Source: Nostocales cyanobacterium LEGE 12452 (GTDB taxonomy: Bacteria > Cyanobacteriota > Cyanobacteriia > Cyanobacteriales > Nostocaceae). From it: a stretch of 35,662 nucleotides of DNA. Each line of letters begins with the position of its first letter. Position 1 is the stretch's first letter. Positions 23,710-32,756 of the stretch are shown one piece after another. The notes beneath the pieces were generated by a model. The model ran no database searches. It saw nothing but the letters and a program-made list of their open reading frames with translations, and was not told where the DNA came from. A program made the position numbers and the translations under genes. Where the stretch lies: positions 1-35,662 of the forward strand of contig JADEXV010000058.1 in NCBI GenBank assembly GCA_015206945.1. The letters run 5' to 3'.

Positions 23710-24103
23710 AAAAAGTTTTCCGAGGTAATAGCGAAGTAATGGATTGTAGCCAGAAAGTTTTCGATGGAAACGGTAATTTTCCCTATTTGGTAATAACTCA
23801 AAGTATTCGGGGGTTGCAGTTATGCGACAGTTTATCACGAGTTCGTAATTTCCGAGGTACGGCAGCTAAACCTCAAACTTTTACCAGTTAATACTGACGC
23901 ACCTAGAAAGTAAAATCTAGTGTTTAAGCCTATCTCTAGAGAGAATACCTAGCCTCCCGCAATTCGGTAGATTTGTATCAAGATTATCTGTATGACAACT
24001 CCTTTGGTCTTGAGTTAAGAATGCAACTTAGAATACTCTAAATCCGTCTTAATAATTTGTCCCCTCATTTTATGTTCTTCCGAAATAATCTTCAGAGTGT
24101 ATT
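23710..24103. other. Divergent intergenic region
   Basis: 394 bases between the DUF4330 gene (minus) and the M48 protease gene (plus). AT-rich, no reading frame with a plausible protein; presumably carries both promoters. No repeat array seen. Confidence 0.4.
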
Positions 24104-24967
24104 ATGTTCAATTGGAAAGGTTTTGCTGCAAATTACCGTGTATGGCGGCGTCGCTGGTTTTATCCCCTAATTTCAGTGGTAGTCGCCCTGAGTCTGTGCC
24201 TGAGTACACCTTTGCCTGGAAGAACTTTAGACTTCTTGCCTCTGATATTGCAGGGAGTCCAGGTACTTCAGCTTTCTAATATATCCGATCGCCAGGAAAC
24301 TGATATTGGCAAGCAGATTAATCAGCAAATACTAGGGAGTCAAGTCCGACTTTACCGTAATTCTGAAGTTAATAGCTATGTCGAACAAATCGGTCGGCGT
24401 TTAGTGGCTAGTAGCGATCGCCCCAATCTTCCCTTTACGTTCCAAGTAGTTGAAGATGACGCTATTAATGCCTTTGCTACTTTAGGAGGTTATGTATATG
24501 TCCATACGGGTTTGCTGAAAGCTGCCGATAATGAAGCGGAACTCGCCAGTGTCATCGCCCATGAAATTGGTCATATTGGCGGGAAACACCTGGTTAAACA
24601 GATGCGGCAAAAAGCGATCGCTAGTGGTTTAGCATCAGCAAGTGGTTTAGATCGCAATACGGCTGTGAACATTGGTGTAGAACTTGCCTTGAATCGTCCT
24701 CGCAGTCGTCAAGATGAATTTGATGCCGATCAAAGAGGGTTAAGAACTTTGACACGCGCTGGTTATGCCCAGTCTGGGATAGTTTCTTTTATGCAAAAGC
24801 TGCTGAAAAAGGGTGGTTCTACTCCGACATTTTTGAGTACTCACCCCGGAACCAGCGATCGCATTGACGCCCTCAGACGTGCAATTAACTCTCAACCTAG
24901 TAATGGAAAATATGGCTTGGATAATGCTAGTTATAAAGCAAATATTCGACCATTAGCGAAGTCTTGA
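24104..24967 (+). CDS. M48-family zinc metalloprotease, exported (BepA/LoiP-like)
   Basis: 287 residues. A basic start (YRVWRRRW) and hydrophobic segment near residues 18-36 form a signal peptide or anchor, so the protease acts in the periplasm or at the membrane. The zinc site is HEIGH (His153, Glu154, His157) plus Glu205 in DEFDADQRG, with Asp209. The LGGYVYVHTGLLKAADNEAELASVIAHEIGH stretch and the terminal STHPGTSDRIDALR motif are characteristic of M48 peptidases of the BepA/Oma1-like branch (no TPR repeats follow here). It probably degrades misfolded envelope proteins; substrates unknown. Monocistronic, followed by a hairpin. Confidence 0.9.
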   Translation: MFNWKGFAANYRVWRRRWFYPLISVVVALSLCLSTPLPGRTLDFLPLILQGVQVLQLSNISDRQETDIGKQINQQILGSQVRLYRNSEVNSYVEQIGRRLVASSDRPNLPFTFQVVEDDAINAFATLGGYVYVHTGLLKAADNEAELASVIAHEIGHIGGKHLVKQMRQKAIASGLASASGLDRNTAVNIGVELALNRPRSRQDEFDADQRGLRTLTRAGYAQSGIVSFMQKLLKKGGSTPTFLSTHPGTSDRIDALRRAINSQPSNGKYGLDNASYKANIRPLAKS

Positions 24968-24991
24968 GGAAATTGGGAAAGAGGAGGCAGT

Positions 24992-25026
24992 GTTTCGACT
25001 ACGCGGCAGTTGAGCGTAGTCGAAAC
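24992..25026. other. 13-bp perfect inverted repeat
   Basis: GTTTCGACTACGC, 9-base loop, GCGTAGTCGAAAC; perfect over 13 pairs, 24 bases after the M48 gene. A TTTCGACTACGCTC-type element is widespread in Nostoc genomes as an interspersed repeat; this copy may also terminate transcription. Confidence 0.65.
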
Positions 25027-25116
25027 TCAACAACCAGGCAGGGGGCAGAAGTTCTTTAATTTTGAATTTTAAATTTTAAATTTTTAATTGATTTCTCCCC
25101 TCATTTCAAATATTGC

Positions 25117-25872
25117 TCAATTCCTATTGCGGCGATCGACTTTAATTTTGGCTGGATCAACTGTACTTACAACCTCTTCTAAAGGCAGGATACGGATATA
25201 GTTTTTAAAGATATTAACTTGATAAACCAACTGATTTGTGACATCTAGTCCAGTCAACCAGCCACTCCGGGGATGATAAGCGCCAGTATCTATGTCTAGC
25301 CATCCCTTTCCTTGTGCCAGTTTACCAGGAGCAACACCCGGCAGGGTAAAGGTAATGGTGTGACCGATGATAATTTGCTTATCTGGAAAGTAGGGTTTTT
25401 CAATGCTGTGAAATTCCTCTCGTATCCAGCACAGTTCATCGGCAGTTTGTTCTGTCACCGACTTGGAAGGGTCAACACCAGCATGAGTTAACCAAATATC
25501 CCCTAAGTCAAGGTATGTAGGCAAAGCTTTTAACCAATCCAGATGGTCATCAGGAATTGGAGCCTCTTGGTAACTGGCCACGGTAGCTTGCCCTCCACCA
25601 AACAGCCATGCTTGCATCGTCGAAGAGGAAGTCCTTTCATTTGTCAGGATGTTTAGTAACATCTGCTCATGATTTCCCAACAAACATGAGTAGTTATTTT
25701 GCTTGACAAAATTAACTACTTGCGCACTATGAGGACCGCGATCGATTAAGTCTCCCAGAAAATAGACTCGATCTTCTGACGTGGGGGCGATCGCCTCCAA
25801 CAATGTCATTAAACCTTCATAGTGTCCATGCACATCCCCAATTACAATTCGTCTGGGGCTAGTTTCGCTCAT
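25117..25872 (-). CDS. PPP-family serine/threonine phosphatase (metallophosphoesterase)
   Basis: 251 residues. The calcineurin-like core is complete: GDVHGHYEG (Asp13, His15), FLGDLIDRGPHS (Asp41), LLGNHEQML (Asn67, His68), LTHAGVDPS and IIGHT (His ligands). These bind two metals and place the enzyme with bacterial PrpA/lambda-phosphatase types, acting on phospho-Ser/Thr/Tyr proteins or small phosphates. No extra domain is seen. An in-frame ATG at 25872 gives a normal start. A role in reversing kinase signals is likely but its targets are unknown. It is divergent from the DUF2470 gene at 26143. Confidence 0.88.
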   Translation of the reverse strand: MSETSPRRIVIGDVHGHYEGLMTLLEAIAPTSEDRVYFLGDLIDRGPHSAQVVNFVKQNNYSCLLGNHEQMLLNILTNERTSSSTMQAWLFGGGQATVASYQEAPIPDDHLDWLKALPTYLDLGDIWLTHAGVDPSKSVTEQTADELCWIREEFHSIEKPYFPDKQIIIGHTITFTLPGVAPGKLAQGKGWLDIDTGAYHPRSGWLTGLDVTNQLVYQVNIFKNYIRILPLEEVVSTVDPAKIKVDRRNRN

Positions 25873-26142
25873 TGTCTCTTAGCTGCAATAGTTTTGGCTA
25901 ATACTTCTGCTACAGTTTACGCTGTCTGGTTTCCGCAATGAAAGGTAAAAATACTGGATAATGTTTATTTTAATTTAATTCTTGTACGAGTAATAAACTT
26001 AACTTATCAAATATATACAACGACAATTGTTTTTCAGATATAACTTATAATATCGATGGCGTAAGACTAGGTTTTTCTGCTAATTTAAACTACTTAGGCA
26101 AGAATTTAGGCTTTTGCCATATTTATCACTTTTAAGTTCACA

Positions 26143-26427
26143 ATGTCTAATGGTTTTTCTGCTGAAATTAGTTCGCGCATCTGCAAGCACATGAATGACG
26201 ATCATGCTGATGCTGTAGTTATTTATGCTAAAGCTTTTGGTGGCTTAACAGATACAAACGCAGCCGAAATGCTGTCAATTGATGCGCAAGGTATGGATTT
26301 AACAGCGCAAGTAAATGGGGAAGCTGTACCAGTTCGTATTCAATTTGCTCGTGTTTTAGTAGACGCGGAAGATGCTCATCAAACTTTGATTGCAATGGTG
26401 AAGCAGGCGCGGGTGAAGGCTAAATAG
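26143..26427 (+). CDS. DUF2470 domain protein
   Basis: 94 residues making up a single DUF2470 domain: SSRICKHMNDDHADAVVIYAKAFGG opens as in the C-terminal domain of HugZ/pyridoxamine-oxidase-like heme-utilisation proteins, then MLSIDAQGMDLTAQVNGEAVPVRIQFARVL and a final helix. In larger proteins this domain neighbours a flavin-binding split barrel that is missing here, so it occurs alone. The His-Asp-His stretch (MNDDHAD) may bind metal or heme, by analogy only. It could act in tetrapyrrole handling. Short but well supported; followed by an inverted repeat. Confidence 0.85.
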   Translation: MSNGFSAEISSRICKHMNDDHADAVVIYAKAFGGLTDTNAAEMLSIDAQGMDLTAQVNGEAVPVRIQFARVLVDAEDAHQTLIAMVKQARVKAK

Positions 26428-26502
26428 GAAATGACAAAATAATTGACACTAAATCTGCGATATATTTAATCACATATTTTTGTACATATAGCAATACTAG
26501 AC

Positions 26503-26569
26503 TGGGGAAAGGTTAAAGGGGAAGGGAAAATTCTATACCTTTACCCCTTCCCCCTTTCCCTTTTCCCCA
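26503..26569. terminator. G-rich/C-rich imperfect inverted repeat
   Basis: TGGGGAAAGGTTAAAGGGG-like arm (26503-26530) and CCCTTTCCCTTTTCCCCA-like arm (26540-26569), between the convergent DUF2470 and beta-propeller genes. It resembles the repeat at 5558-5655 in composition and position. Confidence 0.5.
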
Positions 26570-26642
26570 AACCAAATTCCAGTTTAAAATTCTTAACCGA
26601 GCAGTATTGAAAGCTGCGTTATATCGTAATTACCGTAAATAC

Positions 26643-28940
26643 TCACCCCGCCAGCCGATACATAATCACTTTTCCTTTCCAATTTTCTTCCACAAATACC
26701 AGATGCTCGCCATTGGAACGCCGAAAAGCGCGAATCCCGTAGGGTATATCAATCCAGCCACTTTCGCTGCCAACTTCTGGGCCTGGTTTTAACTGTTGTA
26801 CTTGCGCTCCCGTCTTGGCATTGTAGACATATACCTCTGCGGTTTTAACTGTCACGGCAAATACATAGTCTCCCGCCACACTGATTGCTGCTGTAGACAC
26901 TTCACGCTTCCCGGTGCTGTCGTAGGGAATTAGAATCCGCCATTTGGGAGTACGATTTCCTTTACTCCAATTGTCAAAACGGGCAATCTCAGATCCAGCA
27001 ACTCCAGCATCGTCACCAAATGCGGGGTGATCTACCGTAAAGCCTGACAAAAACATACTATCTGTTTCAGGGAAATATTCGATCCGCCGCAAGTCGTTAA
27101 AGATTTTGGGAGTAGCTTGCTTTTCCATCGAACTATAGCTGTAAATGGGGTTGCCTTTAGGATCTATTCCCTTTAAAGGATAGTGTCGAATGCCATCTTC
27201 TGTTCGCAAAGCTTTCCAAACATCTCCTTTGCTGTCTACCCACCAGCCACCAAGATGAGGATAATCTTTGCTGCGATCGTATTCGTTCTTTTCAAATTTG
27301 CCATTACCGTTGCGATCGCGCCAGATCCATTCGCCTTGTTCTGGTTGATGCGGTGGCCAATTTCCGGCAATAAATGGTTTATCTGCGCCATTAGTACCGA
27401 CAAACATTCCGGCGGGTATGGCAACTTTACCATCTGTGGCGGGATTAAAACGATAGATTTGCAGAAAGCTGTTATACATATCTGTGAGGAACAAAAACGG
27501 CTTCCCTTGAATGCGGCGAACAAAGGTTCCATCTGGCGATGTATGCAGACGTGGATCTTGAGGATATTTGAAAGCATTTAAGGTGTAGGCTTTGTAATTC
27601 CATTGCTTACCAGCAGCCTTACTGTAATCCATCAGATAGTGTTCTTGTTTGGTGAATAAATCTACACCATCAGTTTTAGGATCGGCATCTGCATTATCGA
27701 CGAATATCAATCCCAGCGATCGCCACATTAGTTTTCCCGATGGGGAAAATTTCCGCAAATCTGTTCCTGATTTGTTGAAACCGTTACTATTTATATAGAT
27801 ATTGCCGGAAGCATCTGTACCAACTCCGGTAAGTCCGTAAAGTTTCAAATCTCGAACTTCACCAGCAACTCCTGCATAGATACCGCCTTTAGAACCAAAA
27901 CTACTCACTTGCACTGGCCGATCTTTGATCTCATAAGTCAACATTTGCTGACGCGGGCCATTTTCTGCTACTAACAGCTTACCTTGATGATTAATAGCGA
28001 TCGCTGTTGGTTCGACGATATCTGCAATCTGTTGGGGCAATTGCTTTCCAGTTTGGGAATAATGTAAAATTTTTGCAGGCTTACCACCACTTTTACTTTG
28101 AATAATCCACAGATTTTTTTGTGGATCGATAGTTATTGCTCCTGGATTAGCAACGGTAAAACTGCGAAGTTCCTTCATCGTATCAGTATCATAAACACGA
28201 ATCTGGTTAGCAGCAAAATCACTCACATACAACTCGCTTTCCACAGTTGCTAATCCAGTAACTTCACTTTTAGTACTGGTAATTAACATACTTTTATCCC
28301 AACCACGTCCATTCGGAAACGGCGCAGGTTTTCCTGATAAGTCATAGCGTCTAACGCTATACCAAGTTGTTCCTTCTGGTGGATAATCTTCTTTTGTATC
28401 GCCCCTCGAACCTTGAGTCATGGCAATGTAAACATATTTACTATTTGCGGTTACAGCTTTGCCACCGCCACGACTCCAGCCGTGAGTATCCCCAAGGGCA
28501 GCAATAACCTTACCATCTTTATATATTCCTGCCTCCATTGCCGCCTCATCCCAATGGCTGTTAGTATAAACTGTGCCATCGGCGGCTACATACATTGCCT
28601 CAATATTGTTTTGTACCCGCAGATTTCCACTGCCAATAGTATTACCTATCCACGATGTTTTGTAGTTAAGCGTGGGTGTTTTAGTATTGTTTTTTACCCG
28701 CACATTTGCACTACTAATAGTATTACTTATTGACGATGCTTTGTATGTAATTGTCGGTGTTTCTGTTGTTGCCCAGTCTGTTGTAATTCCAATGGTAGTA
28801 ACAATGACTGCAACAGTCATACTGAGTAAAAAATTTAAAGTTTTACTTCTTTGTAAATATCTAGTCTTAGATAATTTTTTTACTTGCTGATTGAGCTCAT
28901 GACGAAGTTTTACTAACTTCGCCAATAATTTATTTATCAT
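26643..28940 (-). CDS. Exported or membrane-anchored beta-propeller-like protein with 27-residue tandem repeat
   Basis: 765 residues. A basic head (KLVKLRHELNQQVKKLSKTRYLQRSK) and hydrophobic helix at about 34-53 suggest a signal-anchor facing outside. Two copies of a 27-residue unit follow: TITYKASSISNT... (63-89) and TLNYKTSWIGNT... (90-116). The rest has recurrent blades of SMP-30/NHL type: YLYVSDFAANQIRVYD-like, PTAIAINHQGKLLVAENG, VYNAKTGAQVQQLKPG. An EF-hand-like loop DRNGNGKFEKNE (about 542-553) may bind calcium. No catalytic motif was recognised. A lectin-, lactonase- or cell-surface role is possible. It is convergent with the DUF2470 gene and divergent from the glycosyltransferases at 29481. 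Confidence 0.75.
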   Translation of the reverse strand: MINKLLAKLVKLRHELNQQVKKLSKTRYLQRSKTLNFLLSMTVAVIVTTIGITTDWATTETPTITYKASSISNTISSANVRVKNNTKTPTLNYKTSWIGNTIGSGNLRVQNNIEAMYVAADGTVYTNSHWDEAAMEAGIYKDGKVIAALGDTHGWSRGGGKAVTANSKYVYIAMTQGSRGDTKEDYPPEGTTWYSVRRYDLSGKPAPFPNGRGWDKSMLITSTKSEVTGLATVESELYVSDFAANQIRVYDTDTMKELRSFTVANPGAITIDPQKNLWIIQSKSGGKPAKILHYSQTGKQLPQQIADIVEPTAIAINHQGKLLVAENGPRQQMLTYEIKDRPVQVSSFGSKGGIYAGVAGEVRDLKLYGLTGVGTDASGNIYINSNGFNKSGTDLRKFSPSGKLMWRSLGLIFVDNADADPKTDGVDLFTKQEHYLMDYSKAAGKQWNYKAYTLNAFKYPQDPRLHTSPDGTFVRRIQGKPFLFLTDMYNSFLQIYRFNPATDGKVAIPAGMFVGTNGADKPFIAGNWPPHQPEQGEWIWRDRNGNGKFEKNEYDRSKDYPHLGGWWVDSKGDVWKALRTEDGIRHYPLKGIDPKGNPIYSYSSMEKQATPKIFNDLRRIEYFPETDSMFLSGFTVDHPAFGDDAGVAGSEIARFDNWSKGNRTPKWRILIPYDSTGKREVSTAAISVAGDYVFAVTVKTAEVYVYNAKTGAQVQQLKPGPEVGSESGWIDIPYGIRAFRRSNGEHLVFVEENWKGKVIMYRLAG

Positions 28941-29480
28941 ATATTTTTCATCTTTTAATTATTTATATACAATTACCTTTTATGAAATCCGCACAAAAGG
29001 TAACTATTTTTAAACTCACTAATATACAGTTTTTTGGAAGCAAGATATCTGATTACATATCAATAAAAATCTATCAGGATTAAAAATCTACTATTTATAT
29101 AAGTTTTATCAAAATCATATTATTCTATAAAATACTGAAAAACATTTTTAAAAGTATTTATTATTACTTTTTTATTGTGGTTCCTGATACAAAATCAATT
29201 GTTTGCTAGTAGCTTTTTCCTTGGTATATATACTATACAGCTTGTTTTTCCGTAGATAGAGTAAAGATGTAGTAAGTATTATTGAGTTAATAAAAATACA
29301 GGTTTAAACTCACTATTGACGTTGGTATATAAATAGCTTATAAATTGGTGTTCCGTAAAAAAACTCTTATTAGTAATGTGTATTCCGAAATTATAGTGAT
29401 TCGGGTTTGGATACAACACGCTGTAGAGGGACACAGGTATGTGCCCCTACTGTTTTAATATATTTATAGGAGAAATATCG
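28941..29480. other. AT-rich divergent intergenic region with an imperfect hairpin
   Basis: 540 bases, strongly AT-rich. Near the right end GTAGAGGGACACA (29423-29435) and TGTGCCCCTAC (29440-29450) form an imperfect stem, similar to a GTAGGGGCAC-type interspersed repeat of cyanobacteria. No coding frame. Promoters for both neighbouring genes are expected. Confidence 0.5.
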
Positions 29481-30653
29481 ATGGAAGCTAATAAAGAAAA
29501 AAGTTTTACTTCATCCTCTGCATCTATTATTACCCTAGGATTAGGCTGGTTTCCCAAAAGTCCCGGAGGATTAGAAAGGTATATTTATGAACTAACTCAT
29601 AAATTAGCTGCAAATCACGATCGGATTGAATTATGTGGAGTTGATTTACCAGAAACTGAACTAAATTCGCCGATTAAGCTGACTAACTTGGCGAGTCCCG
29701 ATAGTGCTATTTGGCAAAGATTATGGTCAATTCGCACGAATTTCCAGAAAACAAGAACTAGCAAACCAGATGCTATTAATTTGCACTTTGCATTATACAG
29801 CTTTCCAATTTTAGATATTTTACCAAAGGGAGTACCAGTTACTTTTAACTTTCATGGACCTTGGGCTTCTGAGAGTCAGCAAGAGGTAGTTAATAAAAAT
29901 CTCAGTCTTTTAATCAAGCACTGGCTAATAGAAAAAAACACTTATAATCGTTGCGATCGCTTCATTGTTTTGAGCAAAGCTTTTGGTAAAATTTTACACG
30001 ATAAATATCAAGTACCGTGGAGCAAAATTCATGTTATTCCTGGTGGAGTTGATATTAATTGGTTTCAACCAAATTTATCACCCCAAGAGGCTTGTACAAA
30101 GCTAGGCTGGCCTAATAATCGCCGAATTATATTTACATCACGCCGTTTAGTGCATCGAACCGGAGTTGATAAATTATTGCAAGCTCTGGCTATAATTAAG
30201 CCCAGAATACCAGATGTTTGGCTAGCGATCGCAGGTCGTGGTCACATCCAAGCTGCACTACAACAACAAGCTACAGAATTAGGACTAGATGACAACGTTA
30301 AATTTTTAGGTTTTCTCCCTGATGAGCAATTGCCTATAGCTTATCAAGCGGCTGAATTGACTATTATGCCTAGTCAATCTTTTGAGGGATTTGGATTAGT
30401 AATAGTTGAGTCTCTAGCCTGTGGCACTCCTGTTTTATGTACTCCAGTTGGGGGAATGCCAGAAATTTTATCAGAATTTTCACCCGATTTAATTACGACT
30501 TCAACAGACGCCTTAGCTATTGCTGAAAAATTAGAGCAAGTGCTTTTGGGTAATATTCCCATACCTTCGCGATCGGACTGTCGCCAGTACGCCACCACAC
30601 ATTACGACTGGAATCAAATCGCCCAACAAGTACGGAAGGTTTTATTAGCTTAA
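29481..30653 (+). CDS. Glycosyltransferase family 4, first of tandem pair
   Basis: 390 residues from the ATG at 29481; AGGAG lies 9 bases upstream and fixes this start over the longer in-frame reading at 29439. GT-B fold, GT4: N-terminal GWFPKSPGGLERYIYELTH, then VIPGGVDINWFQPN at the domain hinge, and C-terminal FTSRRLVHRTGVDKLL, the E-x7-E motif EGFGLVIVE and ACGTPVLCTPVGGMPEIL. A retaining sugar transferase using a nucleotide sugar; donor unknown. A second GT4 gene follows 63 bases later, so both probably build the same glycan. Confidence 0.9.
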   Translation: MEANKEKSFTSSSASIITLGLGWFPKSPGGLERYIYELTHKLAANHDRIELCGVDLPETELNSPIKLTNLASPDSAIWQRLWSIRTNFQKTRTSKPDAINLHFALYSFPILDILPKGVPVTFNFHGPWASESQQEVVNKNLSLLIKHWLIEKNTYNRCDRFIVLSKAFGKILHDKYQVPWSKIHVIPGGVDINWFQPNLSPQEACTKLGWPNNRRIIFTSRRLVHRTGVDKLLQALAIIKPRIPDVWLAIAGRGHIQAALQQQATELGLDDNVKFLGFLPDEQLPIAYQAAELTIMPSQSFEGFGLVIVESLACGTPVLCTPVGGMPEILSEFSPDLITTSTDALAIAEKLEQVLLGNIPIPSRSDCRQYATTHYDWNQIAQQVRKVLLA

Positions 30654-30716
30654 ACAAGTGATTGTAATAGATTTTATGGTTGCTGCGTGGGTCAAATTAG
30701 ATAAATTAGAGGTTTT

Positions 30717-31856
30717 ATGAAAATTCTTTTTTTAGATCAAAGCGGTAAACCAGGTGGTGCCGAATTATGTTTAATAGATATTGCTAAACCTTATGGCGAT
30801 CGCGCTTTGGTAGGTTTATTTGCAGATGGATCTTTTAAAGATTTACTACAACAAAATCATATCCCAGTAGAAGTTCTCGCAACTAAAGCAATCCAAGTTC
30901 GCAAAGAAAGCAGTTTGCTACAAGGATTCAAGAGTTTGGGACAACTTGTACCTCTGATTAATAAAGTAGTTAAAAAAGCGCGTGAATACGATTTAATCTA
31001 TGCCAACACCCAAAAAGCATTAGTTGTCGGAGCGTTAGCAAGTTTTTTCAGTCGTCGCCCTTTAGTTTATCATTTGCATGATATTCTTTCCAAAGAACAT
31101 TTTAGCCAAACTAATCTTCGCATTGCTGTTAACTTAGCTAATCGTTTTGCATCATTAATAATTGCTAATTCTCAAGCTAGTCATACCGCCTTTGTACAAG
31201 CAGGAGGACGCCCAGATATCATCGAAGTTGTTTATAACGGCTTTAATCCAAAAATTTATCAAACTGATGAGTCTGATATTAAACAATTACAGCTACAGTT
31301 AGGATTAGAAGGAAAATTTGTCGTTGGACACTTTAGCCGTCTTGCACCTTGGAAAGGTCAGCATATTTTAATTGATGCCCTTGCTAAATGCCCACATGAT
31401 GTGATAACAATTTTAGTGGGTGATGCACTGTTTGGTGAACAGGATTATGTTCAAAAGTTACACCAACAAGTTAGTGAACTGGGATTAGAAAACCGTGTCA
31501 AATTCTTAGGATTTCGTTCTGATATTCCCCAGTTAATGGCAGCTTGTGACTTAGTGGCACATACCTCTACTTCGCCAGAACCCTTTGGTAGAGTGATTGT
31601 AGAGGCAATGCTATGCGGAAAACCTGTAGTTGCAGCCAAAGCTGGGGGTGCGATGGAATTAGTAGAACATGGACTTAATGGTTTTTTAGTGACACCAGGA
31701 AAACCCCAGGAACTTGCACAAGTAATTATCACTTGTTTACAAGAGACAGAAATAACTGCGACTATAGCCAATAATGCCCGAACCGTTGCTAGTCGGCGTT
31801 TTGATGTTGCAACTATTAATCAGCAAATTTCCCAATTACTGTCCCACAGATTATAA
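30717..31856 (+). CDS. Glycosyltransferase family 4, second of tandem pair
   Basis: 379 residues. ATG preceded by GAGG at 6 bases. GT-B, GT4: N-terminal LDQSGKPGGAELCLID, hinge VVYNGFNPKIYQ, C-terminal HFSRLAPWKGQHILIDAL, E-x7-E motif EPFGRVIVE followed by MLCGKPVVAAKAGGAMELV. It differs clearly from its neighbour (not a recent duplicate) and from the enzyme at 6904. With the gene just upstream it forms a two-gene unit closed by a hairpin; both likely act on one envelope or exopolysaccharide chain. Confidence 0.9.
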   Translation: MKILFLDQSGKPGGAELCLIDIAKPYGDRALVGLFADGSFKDLLQQNHIPVEVLATKAIQVRKESSLLQGFKSLGQLVPLINKVVKKAREYDLIYANTQKALVVGALASFFSRRPLVYHLHDILSKEHFSQTNLRIAVNLANRFASLIIANSQASHTAFVQAGGRPDIIEVVYNGFNPKIYQTDESDIKQLQLQLGLEGKFVVGHFSRLAPWKGQHILIDALAKCPHDVITILVGDALFGEQDYVQKLHQQVSELGLENRVKFLGFRSDIPQLMAACDLVAHTSTSPEPFGRVIVEAMLCGKPVVAAKAGGAMELVEHGLNGFLVTPGKPQELAQVIITCLQETEITATIANNARTVASRRFDVATINQQISQLLSHRL

Positions 31857-31894
31857 TTACTTGCCTAATCTGCGATCGCCGATTTTGTTTGGAT

Positions 31895-31918
31895 AACCCC
31901 AGATGAACGTCTGGGGTT
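31895..31918 (+). terminator. Terminator-like hairpin after the glycosyltransferase pair
   Basis: AACCCCAGA, loop TGAACG, TCTGGGGTT: perfect 9-bp stem, 38 bases after the stop at 31856. It sits between convergent genes and can serve both strands. Confidence 0.7.
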
Positions 31919-31929
31919 TATGGGTGTAA

Positions 31930-32301
31930 TTACAAACCAACTAATTCACGAGATTCAAAATCAGAAAGTTGTTGAGCGATCGCTAATCTTGCTTCCAACT
32001 TAGCTACACTAAACTGGTTACGCAGATATTCCAAATGAGCGATCGCATTTGCTTTATCGACAGTTAATCGAATTTGGATGTCAATTGCCTTCTGATATTC
32101 CTGATTTACAAGCAGCACCTCAAAGCGGCGAGCCTTGCGTTGAGCATCATTCTTCAAATCCATCTCAAAGGCGGCGGTGCGGTCTGCATTGCCTTCAAAT
32201 CGGTTAACTTGGTGCTGCACTGCCATCAACTGAGAATCTATTTCATTAGCCCGTTGAGCAGCTTGTGCGATCGCAGCTGGATAATGACTCAGTTGCATCA
32301 T
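31930..32301 (-). CDS. Small helical protein, function unknown
   Basis: 123 residues, helical throughout, with polar heptad-like stretches (AQRANEIDSQLMAVQHQVNRFEGN; QRKARRFEVLLVNQEYQKAIDIQIRL). No Cys, no membrane helix, no signal. No family is recognised. Two adjacent ATGs (32301, 32298) with AGAGG before them give the start. The DNA upstream (32351-32435) is homologous to that before the unrelated gene at 32842-33111, so the two genes carry the same promoter-leader segment. Remnants of a different frame (MDSRV...LKHYIIDL) are visible inside the leader. Confidence 0.6.
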   Translation of the reverse strand: MMQLSHYPAAIAQAAQRANEIDSQLMAVQHQVNRFEGNADRTAAFEMDLKNDAQRKARRFEVLLVNQEYQKAIDIQIRLTVDKANAIAHLEYLRNQFSVAKLEARLAIAQQLSDFESRELVGL

Positions 32302-32350
32302 TTAATAATTTTCCTCTAAGGTCAATAATGTAGTGTTTAAGTATAAGACC

Positions 32351-32435
32351 AACCCTTGAATCCATTTACCAAAAGGCTGTCACAGAGCAGTTTTACACTT
32401 AAATCAGCTTGGTGGAAGCTATATATATATTATAG
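32351..32435 (-). promoter_or_regulatory. Promoter-leader copy A
   Basis: Read on the minus strand: a TATAAT -10 box (32429-32434 complement), a leader with TCCACC and GCTCTGTGA, and TGGATTCAAGGGTT (complement of 32351-32364). Over a 70-base stretch it matches copy B (33118-33187) at 53 positions by hand count without gaps. The stop TAA breaks the frame that is open in copy B. Confidence 0.65.
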
Positions 32436-32467
32436 TCTAAATGTATTTAATTAGGGGAGGAAAAGCG

Positions 32468-32527
32468 ATGTCTGAAGTGCAGGTATGCCAATTATTTCCC
32501 ACTAATTATTTACAGCCATTTTCCTAA
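32468..32527 (+). CDS. Possible 19-residue peptide
   Basis: ATG at 32468 is preceded by GGGGAGG 7 bases upstream, an excellent ribosome site, and followed by 18 codons (MSEVQVCQLFPTNYLQPFS) and a stop. No promoter was confirmed, although TATA-rich DNA lies in front. It could be a genuine small peptide, the start of a decayed gene, or chance. It sits between two copies of a duplicated leader. Confidence 0.25.
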   Translation: MSEVQVCQLFPTNYLQPFS

Positions 32528-32756
32528 ATTCTCGCTACAATAAAGTTAAAATAAAATCTTAACAAATTTTAAATTTAAACCTCATTCATCTTTATCTGTA
32601 CTCTGTATGAGCTAATTTTTTAAGTTTTTGAAATTCGCTTTAGACAAAGGCATAAAAATGAATGTAGATCATCATTAATTTCTGGAAATGTGTTTTGAAT
32701 AACACCAATTAATTTTGCCTTTTAAGATTAAGTCCGCCCATATACCCATGACTTAT

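Noticed and set aside
27183-27581. 132-codon frame opposite the beta-propeller gene
   Set aside because: Antisense shadow; the minus-strand frame has propeller-like motifs and a signal segment.
32528-32756. Continuation of the 19-codon frame as a decayed gene
   Set aside because: No frame beyond the stop shows protein-like sequence; the stretch is AT-rich with many stops.
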